Assembly: GCA_002439735.1 (NCBI GenBank) | Contig: DJPG01000074.1 | Location: 1-8,275 of the forward strand | Source of the DNA: Firmicutes bacterium UBA6418 | Lineage (GTDB): Bacteria > Bacillota > Clostridia > Peptostreptococcales > Anaerovoracaceae | DNA: 8,275 nucleotides | Reading direction: 5' to 3' | Shown here: piece after piece, positions 1 to 5,390 of the stretch | Layout of the letters: the number at the start of each line of letters is the position of its first letter | How positions within the stretch are numbered: position 1 is the stretch's first letter | Position numbers and translations under genes: made by a program | Notes under the pieces: generated by a model | What the model was told of the DNA's origin: nothing | What the model saw: only the letters and a program-made list of their open reading frames with translations | Database searches by the model: none

Positions 1-560
1 GAAAGAGCCGTCAACAAGTAAATCAACGTCTTTTCGCACTCCGGATCAGCATTGACATTAAAACCAGTCCACGCCAACAGAACCCGAAGGAACGCACTTT
101 CATTTCCGCTTATGACACTATGGATGATATCGATGTTAACAGAATAGGTGAGTTTCTTCGGAAAACGAACTCCGCCAGTTCTCTCCGCACTTGCAGCTTT
201 TGTAGTATCAACAAAATTGACCTTTGCAAGTTTCCACACCAATTCAAAAGCCACCATCAAGGCTTCCATCTGCGACTTGAAAAGCTGGTTTTGATTGAAT
301 CCATTAACCAGATTGTCTGGTGATATGTGTTCTTCCTCACAAACATCGGCCAGATAATCAATCACCCATTGCTCAAGCTGACTGGCCATTACGGTCTCGT
401 CCCCATTCTGTTCTGAATAAACCAGTTCAGCAGGATGATCCGAACACTCCCAAAGCAATATCGCCAAGGCGAGAGTGCTTTTGACGTGCGGAAGAGATGA
501 CTTAATTCCCAGCTTCAAATCCATCTCATCATATGCGAGAATGTTATCAGGCCTGTTCAT
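1..560 (-). CDS. Unknown protein encoded directly after two DNA methyltransferases (partial, runs off left edge)
   Basis: I do not recognise this protein. Translation from ATG at 560-558 is open for 186 codons to the left edge, so the carboxyl end is missing. The start is well supported: an AGGAGG sequence (570-575) lies 9 bases upstream, and the ATG overlaps the last 14 bases of the cytosine methyltransferase gene, which suggests translational coupling. The product begins MNRPDNILAYDEMDLKLG. It looks soluble, mixed acidic and probably mostly alpha-helical, with no signal peptide or clear membrane segment. I see no PD-(D/E)XK, HNH, GIY-YIG or Walker motif in the visible part. Position after an N6/N4-type and a C5 methyltransferase makes a cognate restriction endonuclease or another defence effector the natural guess, but that is inference from context only. 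Coding is supported by the long open frame, the ribosome site and the spacing. Confidence 0.8.
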   Translation of the reverse strand, partial: MNRPDNILAYDEMDLKLGIKSSLPHVKSTLALAILLWECSDHPAELVYSEQNGDETVMASQLEQWVIDYLADVCEEEHISPDNLVNGFNQNQLFKSQMEALMVAFELVWKLAKVNFVDTTKAASAERTGGVRFPKKLTYSVNIDIIHSVISGNESAFLRVLLAWTGFNVNADPECEKTLIYLLTAL

Positions 561-1626
561 TGTTTGCGTCCTCCTCTATGTCTTTCATTATTACCTCTGC
601 AATCGCACCTGCCAACAATGGTGGAACCGCATTGCCCACCTGTTTCATTTGCGACCCTTTATTTCCGACAAACTGGAAGCTATCAGGAAACGATTGTATT
701 CTTGCCGCTTCTCTTACCGTTATAGCGCGATCAAGGAATGGATGCGTGAACTTTCCAGAGGACGGTGTATCGAACCTCGTGGTAATAGTAACGGAAATCT
801 CATCCTTCCGCATTCGTGTCCATGTCCCGCTATAAATGGATTTTGTCAGGTGTTCTTCAGGCAAAACTTCTTTTCCAGCGTTAGGAGGAATCATCGCCAA
901 GCGTTCCAGCGCCAATGGCGAATGCTTTGTGGCTACATGATTGTGAAGTAGTGTACTTCCTGCCCGAAGTTTTTTCTGATACTCACTTTGCGGTTCAGTA
1001 CGATAACTCTGAACTTCCTCGCCTTCGCCAGAATTCAGATACGCTAAATCGCTAATAGCATCCCAAATCGTAACACTGATATTTTTTGCAACAGGAAAAT
1101 CAGGAGCTTCACCGCCGCGTTTACCAATTATGACTGCCCTCCGTCTATTTTGCGGCACACCATAATCCGATGCGTTTAGCACTCCCATTTTTAATTGATA
1201 ACCCATCGAATTGAACAGTTCTTCAATTTCTTTTCGGAAGTAGCCACCCTCGGCTGTCAACAGGTTGGGAACATTCTCCATCACAAAGTAGCGGGGGCGT
1301 ACAAGTTTCACAACCTTTACATAGTATTTGAATAAAAAATTTCTCTCGTCATGAATAGTCTTTCTCTGTCCTTTTTGAGAGAATCCCTGGCAGGGAGGTC
1401 CACCAATTATCACATCAACTTTCCCCGCATAATCGGAAAATGTATTCTGCAGATCAAGTGATGTGATATCGCCGCAGATCATTTTCGTTCCTTTATGATT
1501 TTTCTCATATGCCGCAGCAATCGAGGGATCGTACTCGTTCGCAAGAACTACCGCAAAGCCACTGTTTTCAAATCCAAGTGACAAACCGCCAACCCCGGCA
1601 AATAAGTCTATTACCTTTGGTTTCAT
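547..1626 (-). CDS. C5-cytosine DNA methyltransferase (Dcm family)
   Basis: This enzyme transfers a methyl group from SAM to carbon 5 of cytosine in a specific DNA sequence, usually to protect the genome from a partner restriction enzyme. The family motifs are present in order (numbered from the ATG start): DLFAGVGG (residues 7-14, SAM site), GGPPCQGFSQKG with catalytic Cys79, ENVPNL (118-123), QNRRR (159-163), a target-recognition stretch around 180-300, TVREAARIQSFP (303-314) and QVGNAVPPLLAG (329-340). At 359 residues it is full length for the family. I prefer ATG at 1626 to the GTG at 1632, because AGGAGG (1634-1639) lies 7 bases before the ATG and only one base before the GTG. The start is 2 bases downstream of the adenine methyltransferase stop, so the two genes are probably co-translated. 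The recognition sequence cannot be read from the protein. An orphan regulatory or protective methylase is the alternative to a restriction partner. Confidence 0.95.
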   Translation of the reverse strand: MKPKVIDLFAGVGGLSLGFENSGFAVVLANEYDPSIAAAYEKNHKGTKMICGDITSLDLQNTFSDYAGKVDVIIGGPPCQGFSQKGQRKTIHDERNFLFKYYVKVVKLVRPRYFVMENVPNLLTAEGGYFRKEIEELFNSMGYQLKMGVLNASDYGVPQNRRRAVIIGKRGGEAPDFPVAKNISVTIWDAISDLAYLNSGEGEEVQSYRTEPQSEYQKKLRAGSTLLHNHVATKHSPLALERLAMIPPNAGKEVLPEEHLTKSIYSGTWTRMRKDEISVTITTRFDTPSSGKFTHPFLDRAITVREAARIQSFPDSFQFVGNKGSQMKQVGNAVPPLLAGAIAEVIMKDIEEDANNEQA

Positions 1627-1628
1627 CG

Positions 1629-2348
1629 TCACGCCTCCTGAATTCTTTCCTGGGCAATTCTAAAGTATTCCTCGTCCAGTTCAATTCCTATAAAATCACG
1701 GTCAGTTCTTTTTGCGACCACTCCAGTTGTACCGCTTCCCATAAATGGATCAAGCACAGTATCCTTCGGATTGGAGAGTATCTCAACGAAGTGTTGAATA
1801 AGTCCCTCCGGCTTTTGCGTGGGATGTTTACCGTACTTTCTTTCCCCATTGGGAGTCACTGAAGTTTCAACAAAATCATGGAACATAGCACCACCGTTAT
1901 TGAATGTGCCTGTTCTTTTTTTGTATGTAAAGTAAATCCATGCTTCTGTGGAATTCACAAAGTGCAAATTCATATTTCTTGGCATCGGATTCGTTTTATG
2001 CCATATACCCGTAGTTTTGTAGTAAAAGCCGTGCTTCTCCGCAAGCTGTATTATAGTTTCAACCTTGATGATTGCCATAAACATAATCATGGTACCGCCT
2101 TTTTTCATTACGCGGGCAGATGCTTTGAAAAAATCATCCATAGACTTTGACCACTCATCAAACTCCATGTCATCCCATCCAGCGGAGCCAAAAAAGTTGT
2201 CCCTCATCTTCTTAAGGTTTGTGTCTCTTTTTTTCATAAAGTTACCAAGATTGTACGGAGGATCGGTGACAATTAGATCGATAGATTCCGCACCGATTTG
2301 CTGCATTGCAGCTATGCAATCCTGGTTATATAATGTTGTTTTAGCCAT
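1629..2348 (-). CDS. Beta-class N6-adenine / N4-cytosine DNA methyltransferase
   Basis: This 239-residue SAM-dependent enzyme methylates an exocyclic amino group in DNA. The catalytic motif IV, TDPPYNLG (residues 28-35), is at the amino end. HPTQKP (175-180) and the SAM motif LDPFMGSGTTG (199-209) are at the carboxyl end, followed by FIGIELDEEY. This order, catalytic motif before SAM motif, defines the beta class. DPPY is common in N6-adenine enzymes, so adenine is the likelier target, though N4-cytosine cannot be excluded. The middle region (about 36-150) should hold target recognition. GGAAAGGG (2358-2365) lies 9 bases before the ATG. The gene follows the type I remnant after a short gap and runs straight into the C5 methyltransferase. 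One adenine plus one cytosine methylase side by side is known in some type IIS systems with asymmetric sites (for example HphI), where each enzyme protects one strand. That assignment here is inference. Confidence 0.93.
   Translation of the reverse strand: MAKTTLYNQDCIAAMQQIGAESIDLIVTDPPYNLGNFMKKRDTNLKKMRDNFFGSAGWDDMEFDEWSKSMDDFFKASARVMKKGGTMIMFMAIIKVETIIQLAEKHGFYYKTTGIWHKTNPMPRNMNLHFVNSTEAWIYFTYKKRTGTFNNGGAMFHDFVETSVTPNGERKYGKHPTQKPEGLIQHFVEILSNPKDTVLDPFMGSGTTGVVAKRTDRDFIGIELDEEYFRIAQERIQEA
1634..1639 (-). promoter_or_regulatory. Ribosome binding site deciding the cytosine methyltransferase start
   Basis: AGGAGG lies inside the last codons of the upstream methyltransferase gene, 7 bases before ATG 1626-1624. 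The GTG at 1632 overlaps the upstream TGA but is too close to this site to be favoured. Confidence 0.75.
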
Positions 2349-2375
2349 CTTAAACAGCCCTTTCCATCGCAGATT

Positions 2376-2471
2376 TTATTTCGTGGCACTCTTTCCACTG
2401 TTCACCCATGCATCCAGTTCGGAGCGTTTGAACTTCCATAAGCGCCCAATCTGATGTGCCGGAAGGTCTGT
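2376..2471 (-). pseudogene. Tail fragment of a second excisionase-like helix-turn-helix gene
   Basis: In the frame ending at TAA 2378-2376, about 31 codons read TDLPAHQIGRLWKFKRSELD followed by AWVNSGKSATK. This matches the end of the intact helix-turn-helix protein encoded at 2827-3021 (GIPAHKIGKQWKFKCSELDE, then WVASGKSAME). A stop codon in this frame at 2474-2472 shows the homologous reading does not extend upstream. The fragment overlaps the final, out-of-frame codons of the HsdM stub, so it marks the right-hand side of a deletion. It has no start of its own and is unlikely to be translated in this frame. Confidence 0.8.
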
Positions 2472-2773
2472 CTATTGAAGCTGACATCGGGAAGGGAACC
2501 CTGGAGCCTGTTGTCCTCAAGGAACTTCTGAATAATCTTATCAACGCGCTCACCGACATCGCTTTTTCCTTTGGCAGCAATCAAATCCTCGAAGGATGCC
2601 CCAGGGCTAACGGTAAATTCCGCAAAAGGGTGTCCCTTATATCTGTCCGATACATATTTGAAGAAAAGCAGGACAAGCACATAGTCCTTATACCGTATCG
2701 GCTCCATTCCGCCTCTCAGTTTATTGCAAGCCTCCCAAAGGAGAGAATATAGTTCAGATTTCTTCACAGCCAT
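2402..2773 (-). pseudogene. hsdM: Truncated type I restriction-modification methyltransferase subunit (HsdM amino-terminal stub)
   Basis: The first about 100 of 123 residues match the helical amino-terminal domain of HsdM, the methyltransferase subunit of type I restriction enzymes. Recognisable stretches are SELYSLLWEACNKLRGGMEP, YKDYVLVLLFFKYVSDRYKG and DNRLQGSLPDVSFN. Intact HsdM is usually about 500 residues with a catalytic NPPF/NPPY motif. None of that is present, so the product cannot methylate DNA. After 'SFN' the sequence leaves HsdM and reads RQTFRHIRLGAYGSS out of frame through the tail of a helix-turn-helix gene, stopping at 2402. A deletion therefore appears to have removed most of hsdM and everything up to the middle of a second regulator gene. 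The stub starts at ATG 2773, 53 bases after the intact regulator gene. Whether the stub is translated into a stable protein is unknown. No hsdS or hsdR is present in the window. Confidence 0.88.
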
Positions 2774-2826
2774 AGCCCTCTTAAATCTCCATTCTTGTCT
2801 TATTCATTGTTGCGGTCTACCGTCCT

Positions 2827-3021
2827 TCATTCCATTGCGCTTTTACCGCTTGCGACCCACTCGTCCAATTCGGAACACTTGAACTTCCATTGCTTTCCTA
2901 TCTTGTGAGCAGGAATGCCTTTGCCTTTTCTGATCCAATCACGAATGGTACCGGGCTTGACTCCCAGATATTCCGCGGCTTCGTCAATGTTTATCCATTT
3001 ATCGTTAGCGACATCTGCCAT
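2827..3021 (-). CDS. Small excisionase/MerR-like helix-turn-helix DNA-binding protein
   Basis: This 64-residue protein is a single DNA-binding domain of the excisionase/HTH_17 type. WINIDEAAEYLGVKPGTIRD is the winged-helix recognition part (helix 1, turn, helix 2), followed by IPAHKIGKQWKFKCSELDEW, the wing and closing helix typical of the family. The start is ATG 3021-3019 because GGAGGT (3028-3033) sits 6 bases upstream. The in-frame GTG at 3048 has no such site. It is the first gene behind a strong promoter and heads the cargo operon. Small regulators of this type commonly precede hsdM in type I islands of Clostridia, so it may control the modification genes. A role as recombination directionality factor for the neighbouring recombinase is the alternative. 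The sequence does not decide between them. Confidence 0.88.
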   Translation of the reverse strand: MADVANDKWINIDEAAEYLGVKPGTIRDWIRKGKGIPAHKIGKQWKFKCSELDEWVASGKSAME

Positions 3022-3063
3022 CTCTGCACCTCCGAACGAATTTCTCACAATATGTCATTATAT

Positions 3064-3092
3064 ATTATAGCAGATATCGGCGTGATTTTCAA
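3064..3092 (-). promoter_or_regulatory. Sigma-A promoter of the cargo operon
   Basis: On the minus strand, TTGAAA (3087-3092) is followed after exactly 17 bases by a perfect TATAAT (3064-3069). It lies 42 bases upstream of the helix-turn-helix start codon, between the recombinase stop and that gene. I see no terminator between the following genes, so it may drive everything from 3021 to the left edge. An 8-base repeat CAATATGT (plus strand) occurs at 3090-3097, overlapping the -35 box, and again at 3048-3055 downstream of the -10. These could be operator half-sites. Confidence 0.8.
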
Positions 3093-3123
3093 TATGTTTG
3101 GTGTAATTTGTTGTCATTTCTAG

Positions 3124-4857
3124 TCATTTTCGTTTGCTAAACCGATCCGCAATGTAGCACTCACGGCTACAGTATTTTCTGCGGCTGTCCCCATATACCG
3201 TGGTGACCTTTCCGCAGCGCTGGCAGGTAATCTCATAGTATGATTTACGCTTTACCTGGTCGAGATGCTGATTCCACCATTGATTCCGACATTTATCACA
3301 GCAGAATTTCTTCTGTTTTCGTTTTGGGTCTTGAACAAGCTTCGCTCCGCAATTCAAACATACATGGGGGACTGACGGAATATGCCGTTCCGTAATGGTT
3401 GGCTTTTTCGTAGATTTCTTCTGCGGCATTTGCTGCTGTCCTCGCTCTGCTTTATGCAGCGATGGATGAAATTCCGGGAATGTGTAGTTCTGAATATTAC
3501 CGTCAAGCCAATATACCTCCGCGGCACCATCCTCCATGATTACAATACGTTCGATAATCAGGGCAATGTCCACTTCATCCGATTGCAGTTTCCAGATGTC
3601 CCTCAAGCGAAAGTCCCTCAGCCACTCCAGAGCTTTCCGTTTTCTACAGTCCGGCACCAGAGACAGGACAGCGTCCGCCACGGTCCGCTCGATATTCCTC
3701 CGGCACACCTCATGCATCGCCATATCGTGGACGGCAAAGTGGAGCAGCTTATCGTAGATATTGAATGCGAGACATTTACTCTCCTTGACGTGCCTGCGGC
3801 GGCATTGCCATACCAGGTTGTTGTAGCTGGTGGAGTGCCATGGCTTGGGACCGTATATTGAGCCGCATTTCCCGCAGATCAGCTTACTGCTGAACAGCGT
3901 CACTCCGCTGTACCTTGTATTTCCAATCTCAAATCTGGCATCGAGTTTTTTCTGCACATAATCAAAAAGCCACGGGCTGATAATCGGCTCGTGGTCTTTT
4001 TCGACATAGTATTGTGGAAGTTCTCCCTCGTTTTTCTTCAGCTTTTTCGTAAGGAAATCGACCGTGAAGAATTTCTGTAGCAGCGCATCACCTTTATATT
4101 TCTCGTTTGACAGTATCCTACGGACTGTCATTCCGCTCCATGTATCGCAGCTACATGGAGTCGGCACTCCGTCTGCCGTGAGCAGAGAGGCAATCGTGTG
4201 CGGCGTATAGCCCTGTAAGAACATAAAAAATATCCTGCGGACGGTCACGGCCTGCTCCTCGTTTACGACCATCTCGTATTTTCCCTTGCCCTTGTCATAT
4301 CCGAGGAAACGACTATATGCGAGGCTGACCTTTCCGTCTGCCATTCGTTTTCTCTGACCCCATGTTACATTTTCGGAGATGGAACGGCTCTCTTCCTGGG
4401 CAAGCGAAGACATAATGGTCAGCAGGAACTCGCCCTTTGAATCCGTGGTGAAGATGTTTTCTTTCTCAAAATAGACACCCACACCTTTTTCTTTCAGCTT
4501 GCGTATCGTGGTGACCGTATCCACTGTGTTGCGCGCAAACCTCGAAATGGATTTTGTGAGGATCAGGTCTATGTGTCTGGCAATGCAGTCCTCCACCATG
4601 CGGTTAAAGCCATCCCTGCGGTTCGTGCTCAAGCCGGAGATTCCATCGTCCACATAGATTCCCACAAGCTCCCACCCCGGATGTTCAAGTATCTTTTTTC
4701 TGTAATAATCGGTCTGCGCTGTGAGACTCGTTTCCTGCTCTTCATGGTCGGTGGAAACCCTCGCATACGCAGCCACCCTCTGCACCGACTTTACCGCCTC
4801 TTTGAAAGTCTCAGGTTTCGGCAAAGCCGTGATTCTTGTGATAATTCTATCTGGCAT
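3124..4857 (-). CDS. Large serine recombinase (site-specific integrase/resolvase family) with zinc-finger tail
   Basis: This recombinase probably moves the element by cutting and joining attachment sites through a phosphoserine link. The catalytic domain (about 27-165) shows VAAYARVSTD with nucleophile Ser35 and supporting Arg33, then DDGISG (70-75) and SRFARN (105-110). The 'Recombinase' domain spans about 180-290. A zinc ribbon follows: CGKC (328-331) with Cys352 and Cys362. At 577 residues it is in the large-serine-recombinase range. Its end is unusual: after a linker there are two further cysteine clusters, CLNC(500-503)...CCDKC(519-523) and CQRC(545-548)...CSREC(563-567), resembling FCS-type zinc fingers. 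These may add DNA or protein contacts. The start ATG overlaps the last 11 bases of the small gene upstream, implying coupled expression. The gene lies near the junction with the broken helicase gene, as expected for the integrase of the inserted element. Confidence 0.95.
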   Translation of the reverse strand: MPDRIITRITALPKPETFKEAVKSVQRVAAYARVSTDHEEQETSLTAQTDYYRKKILEHPGWELVGIYVDDGISGLSTNRRDGFNRMVEDCIARHIDLILTKSISRFARNTVDTVTTIRKLKEKGVGVYFEKENIFTTDSKGEFLLTIMSSLAQEESRSISENVTWGQRKRMADGKVSLAYSRFLGYDKGKGKYEMVVNEEQAVTVRRIFFMFLQGYTPHTIASLLTADGVPTPCSCDTWSGMTVRRILSNEKYKGDALLQKFFTVDFLTKKLKKNEGELPQYYVEKDHEPIISPWLFDYVQKKLDARFEIGNTRYSGVTLFSSKLICGKCGSIYGPKPWHSTSYNNLVWQCRRRHVKESKCLAFNIYDKLLHFAVHDMAMHEVCRRNIERTVADAVLSLVPDCRKRKALEWLRDFRLRDIWKLQSDEVDIALIIERIVIMEDGAAEVYWLDGNIQNYTFPEFHPSLHKAERGQQQMPQKKSTKKPTITERHIPSVPHVCLNCGAKLVQDPKRKQKKFCCDKCRNQWWNQHLDQVKRKSYYEITCQRCGKVTTVYGDSRRKYCSRECYIADRFSKRK

Positions 4858-5038
4858 CCACGATCACCCCGTCTCCGATTTTTCCGTCCAGATTCTCTAC
4901 CTCAAGAAACGGCGGTTCGTAGTGTCCGGCTATATTGATCCAGGCAAGGCGCAACTCGTTAGCCGTGATAATGCCGTCCATTTCCATATTGAGGAGCAGC
5001 CACTTCGCCAGACGGTAATCGACTTCCTTTTCAAGCAT
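4847..5038 (-). CDS. Small protein encoded upstream of and overlapping the recombinase gene
   Basis: This is a 63-residue protein starting at ATG 5038-5036, preceded by the purine-rich GGAAGGGGGAAAG. An extension further upstream in the same frame would cross the promoter region and lacks a ribosome site, so I use the shorter start. The sequence contains YRLAKWLLLNMEMDGIITAN, a helix-loop-helix with a 'DGIIT.NEL' turn. It recalls the short SHOCT-like domains found beside recombinases in Firmicutes, though I would not assign that family firmly. The tail (HYEPPFLEVENLDGKIGDG) looks like a flexible linker. The stop overlaps the recombinase start by 11 bases, so the two are very likely co-translated. 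A function as partner or modulator of the recombinase is inference from position. Confidence 0.75.
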   Translation of the reverse strand: MLEKEVDYRLAKWLLLNMEMDGIITANELRLAWINIAGHYEPPFLEVENLDGKIGDGVIVDAR

Positions 5039-5069
5039 TGAACTTTCCCCCTTCCAGGTGTAGTGTCTA

Positions 5070-5098
5070 TATATCACTCTGAAAGGCAGAAAAGTCAA
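5070..5098 (-). promoter_or_regulatory. Probable promoter of the small protein-recombinase operon
   Basis: TTGACT (5093-5098) is a near-consensus -35 box. It is followed after 17 bases by GATATA (5070-5075), a weak -10, within an AT stretch GATATATAG that also offers TATATA at 19 bases. It sits about 32 bases upstream of the small gene's ATG and just downstream of the repeat cluster at 5133-5201. Confidence 0.5.
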
Positions 5099-5132
5099 GG
5101 GAATACGGCGATATTCGACGCTATCGACAATA

Positions 5133-5201
5133 TGCACACCCCACATAACGATAGCTTTTGTATATCGTTATGGGACGACTTTATCGTTATGGACGTGTGC
5201 A
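5133..5201. repeat. Cluster of CATAACGATA / TATCGTTATG inverted and direct repeats
   Basis: CATAACGATA (5144-5153) and its perfect reverse complement TATCGTTATG (5163-5172) form 10-base arms around a 9-base loop. TATCGTTATGG recurs as a direct repeat at 5182-5192, 19 bases after the second copy. TGCACAC at 5133-5139 and GTGTGCA at 5195-5201 extend the first and third copies into an imperfect inverted repeat of about 20 bases per arm. A further ATCGTTATG is at 5342-5350. The arrangement suggests a dimeric protein binding site (operator or recombination accessory site), but the function is not shown. Confidence 0.7.
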
Positions 5202-5262
5202 AAATCAAATCTGCGAACAACTCTCCGACCGACATGGAAAAAGCAGGTCGAAAATCGAAGGC

Positions 5263-5295
5263 AAAAAAATAAGACCTCTGCACACCCCTCGGTGT
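5263..5295 (-). terminator. Weak rho-independent terminator candidate
   Basis: On the minus strand ACACC-GAGG-GGTGT (5282-5295) can form a 5-pair stem. A run of seven Ts (5263-5269) follows, but only after about 12 bases, which is too far for a classical terminator. If it works, it would stop transcription entering from the truncated helicase/methylase gene before the recombinase promoter. Confidence 0.25.
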
Positions 5296-5363
5296 CAGAA
5301 AGCCTTGATTTCAAAGGCTATGTAGGCGTTCTTGCCCATCAATCGTTATGCAGCCCGTATCAC

Positions 5364-5390
5364 CTATGCAACTATTGCCTCCAGAATGTT
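5364..5390. other. Junction between inserted element and conjugative-element gene (probable attachment site)
   Basis: Reading the minus strand, the host gene runs to CTGGAG (codons for Leu-Glu, last codon 5379-5381) and then changes to GCAATAGTTGCATAG, adding Ala-Ile-Val-Ala and a stop at 5364-5366. In relatives, as far as I know the family, GNILE is followed by a P-S-x-G-T-G-N-F SAM motif. The exact crossover bases cannot be fixed without the other end, which lies left of the window. GAG (5379-5381) or the neighbouring bases are the likely shared core. Confidence 0.7.

Larger units (their letters stand above)
5099..5363. other. Intergenic region between element end and recombinase operon
   Basis: About 265 bases without a credible gene. 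They hold a cluster of inverted and direct repeats (5133-5201), a second copy of TGCACACCCC (5279-5288), another CGTTATG copy (5342-5350) and a weak hairpin with a distant T-run on the minus strand (5263-5295). The layout, between the integration junction and the integrase promoter, suits recombinase binding or regulation of the recombinase operon. Confidence 0.6.
1..5378. mobile_element. Serine-recombinase element carrying DNA methyltransferase cargo (left end outside the window)
   Basis: The stretch from the broken host gene to the left edge contains the recombinase operon next to the junction and then the modification operon. I infer it as one integrated element because the host gene is interrupted exactly where the recombinase-bearing sequence starts. 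The far end and the rest of the host gene are not in the window, so full length and attachment repeats are unknown. The methyltransferase cargo is visibly AT-richer than the host gene and the recombinase, which suggests separate origins. Confidence 0.65.

Noticed and set aside
475..951. Plus-strand frames of 158 and 100 codons opposite the cytosine methyltransferase
   Set aside because: They are antisense to conserved methyltransferase motifs, lack ribosome sites, and the cysteine- and arginine-rich sequence is typical of a shadow frame.
1626..1632. GTG at 1632 as start of the cytosine methyltransferase, giving a GTGA overlap with the upstream stop
   Set aside because: The AGGAGG site ends only one base before the GTG, too close for initiation, while the ATG at 1626 is 7 bases from it and places the SAM motif at residue 7 as is usual.
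2350..2580. A 76-codon minus-strand frame over the HsdM stub and the regulator fragment
   Set aside because: It is an alternative frame of the hsdM and helix-turn-helix remnants. Both real homologies are in the other two frames.
5133..5201. The repeat cluster as a CRISPR array or plasmid origin iterons
   Set aside because: Repeats are about 10 bases, mixed in orientation and with irregular spacing. There are no regular spacers, no cas genes and no replication initiator gene in the window.
5095..5283. A 62-codon minus-strand frame with hydrophobic stretches upstream of the recombinase operon
   Set aside because: It begins with GTG without a ribosome site, runs through the repeat cluster and overlaps the -35 box of the recombinase promoter. 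No recognisable family.
5367..5378. GCAA-x3-TTGC palindrome at the junction as the element's terminal inverted repeat
   Set aside because: The arms are only 4 bases and serine-recombinase elements do not need terminal inverted repeats, so this can be chance.
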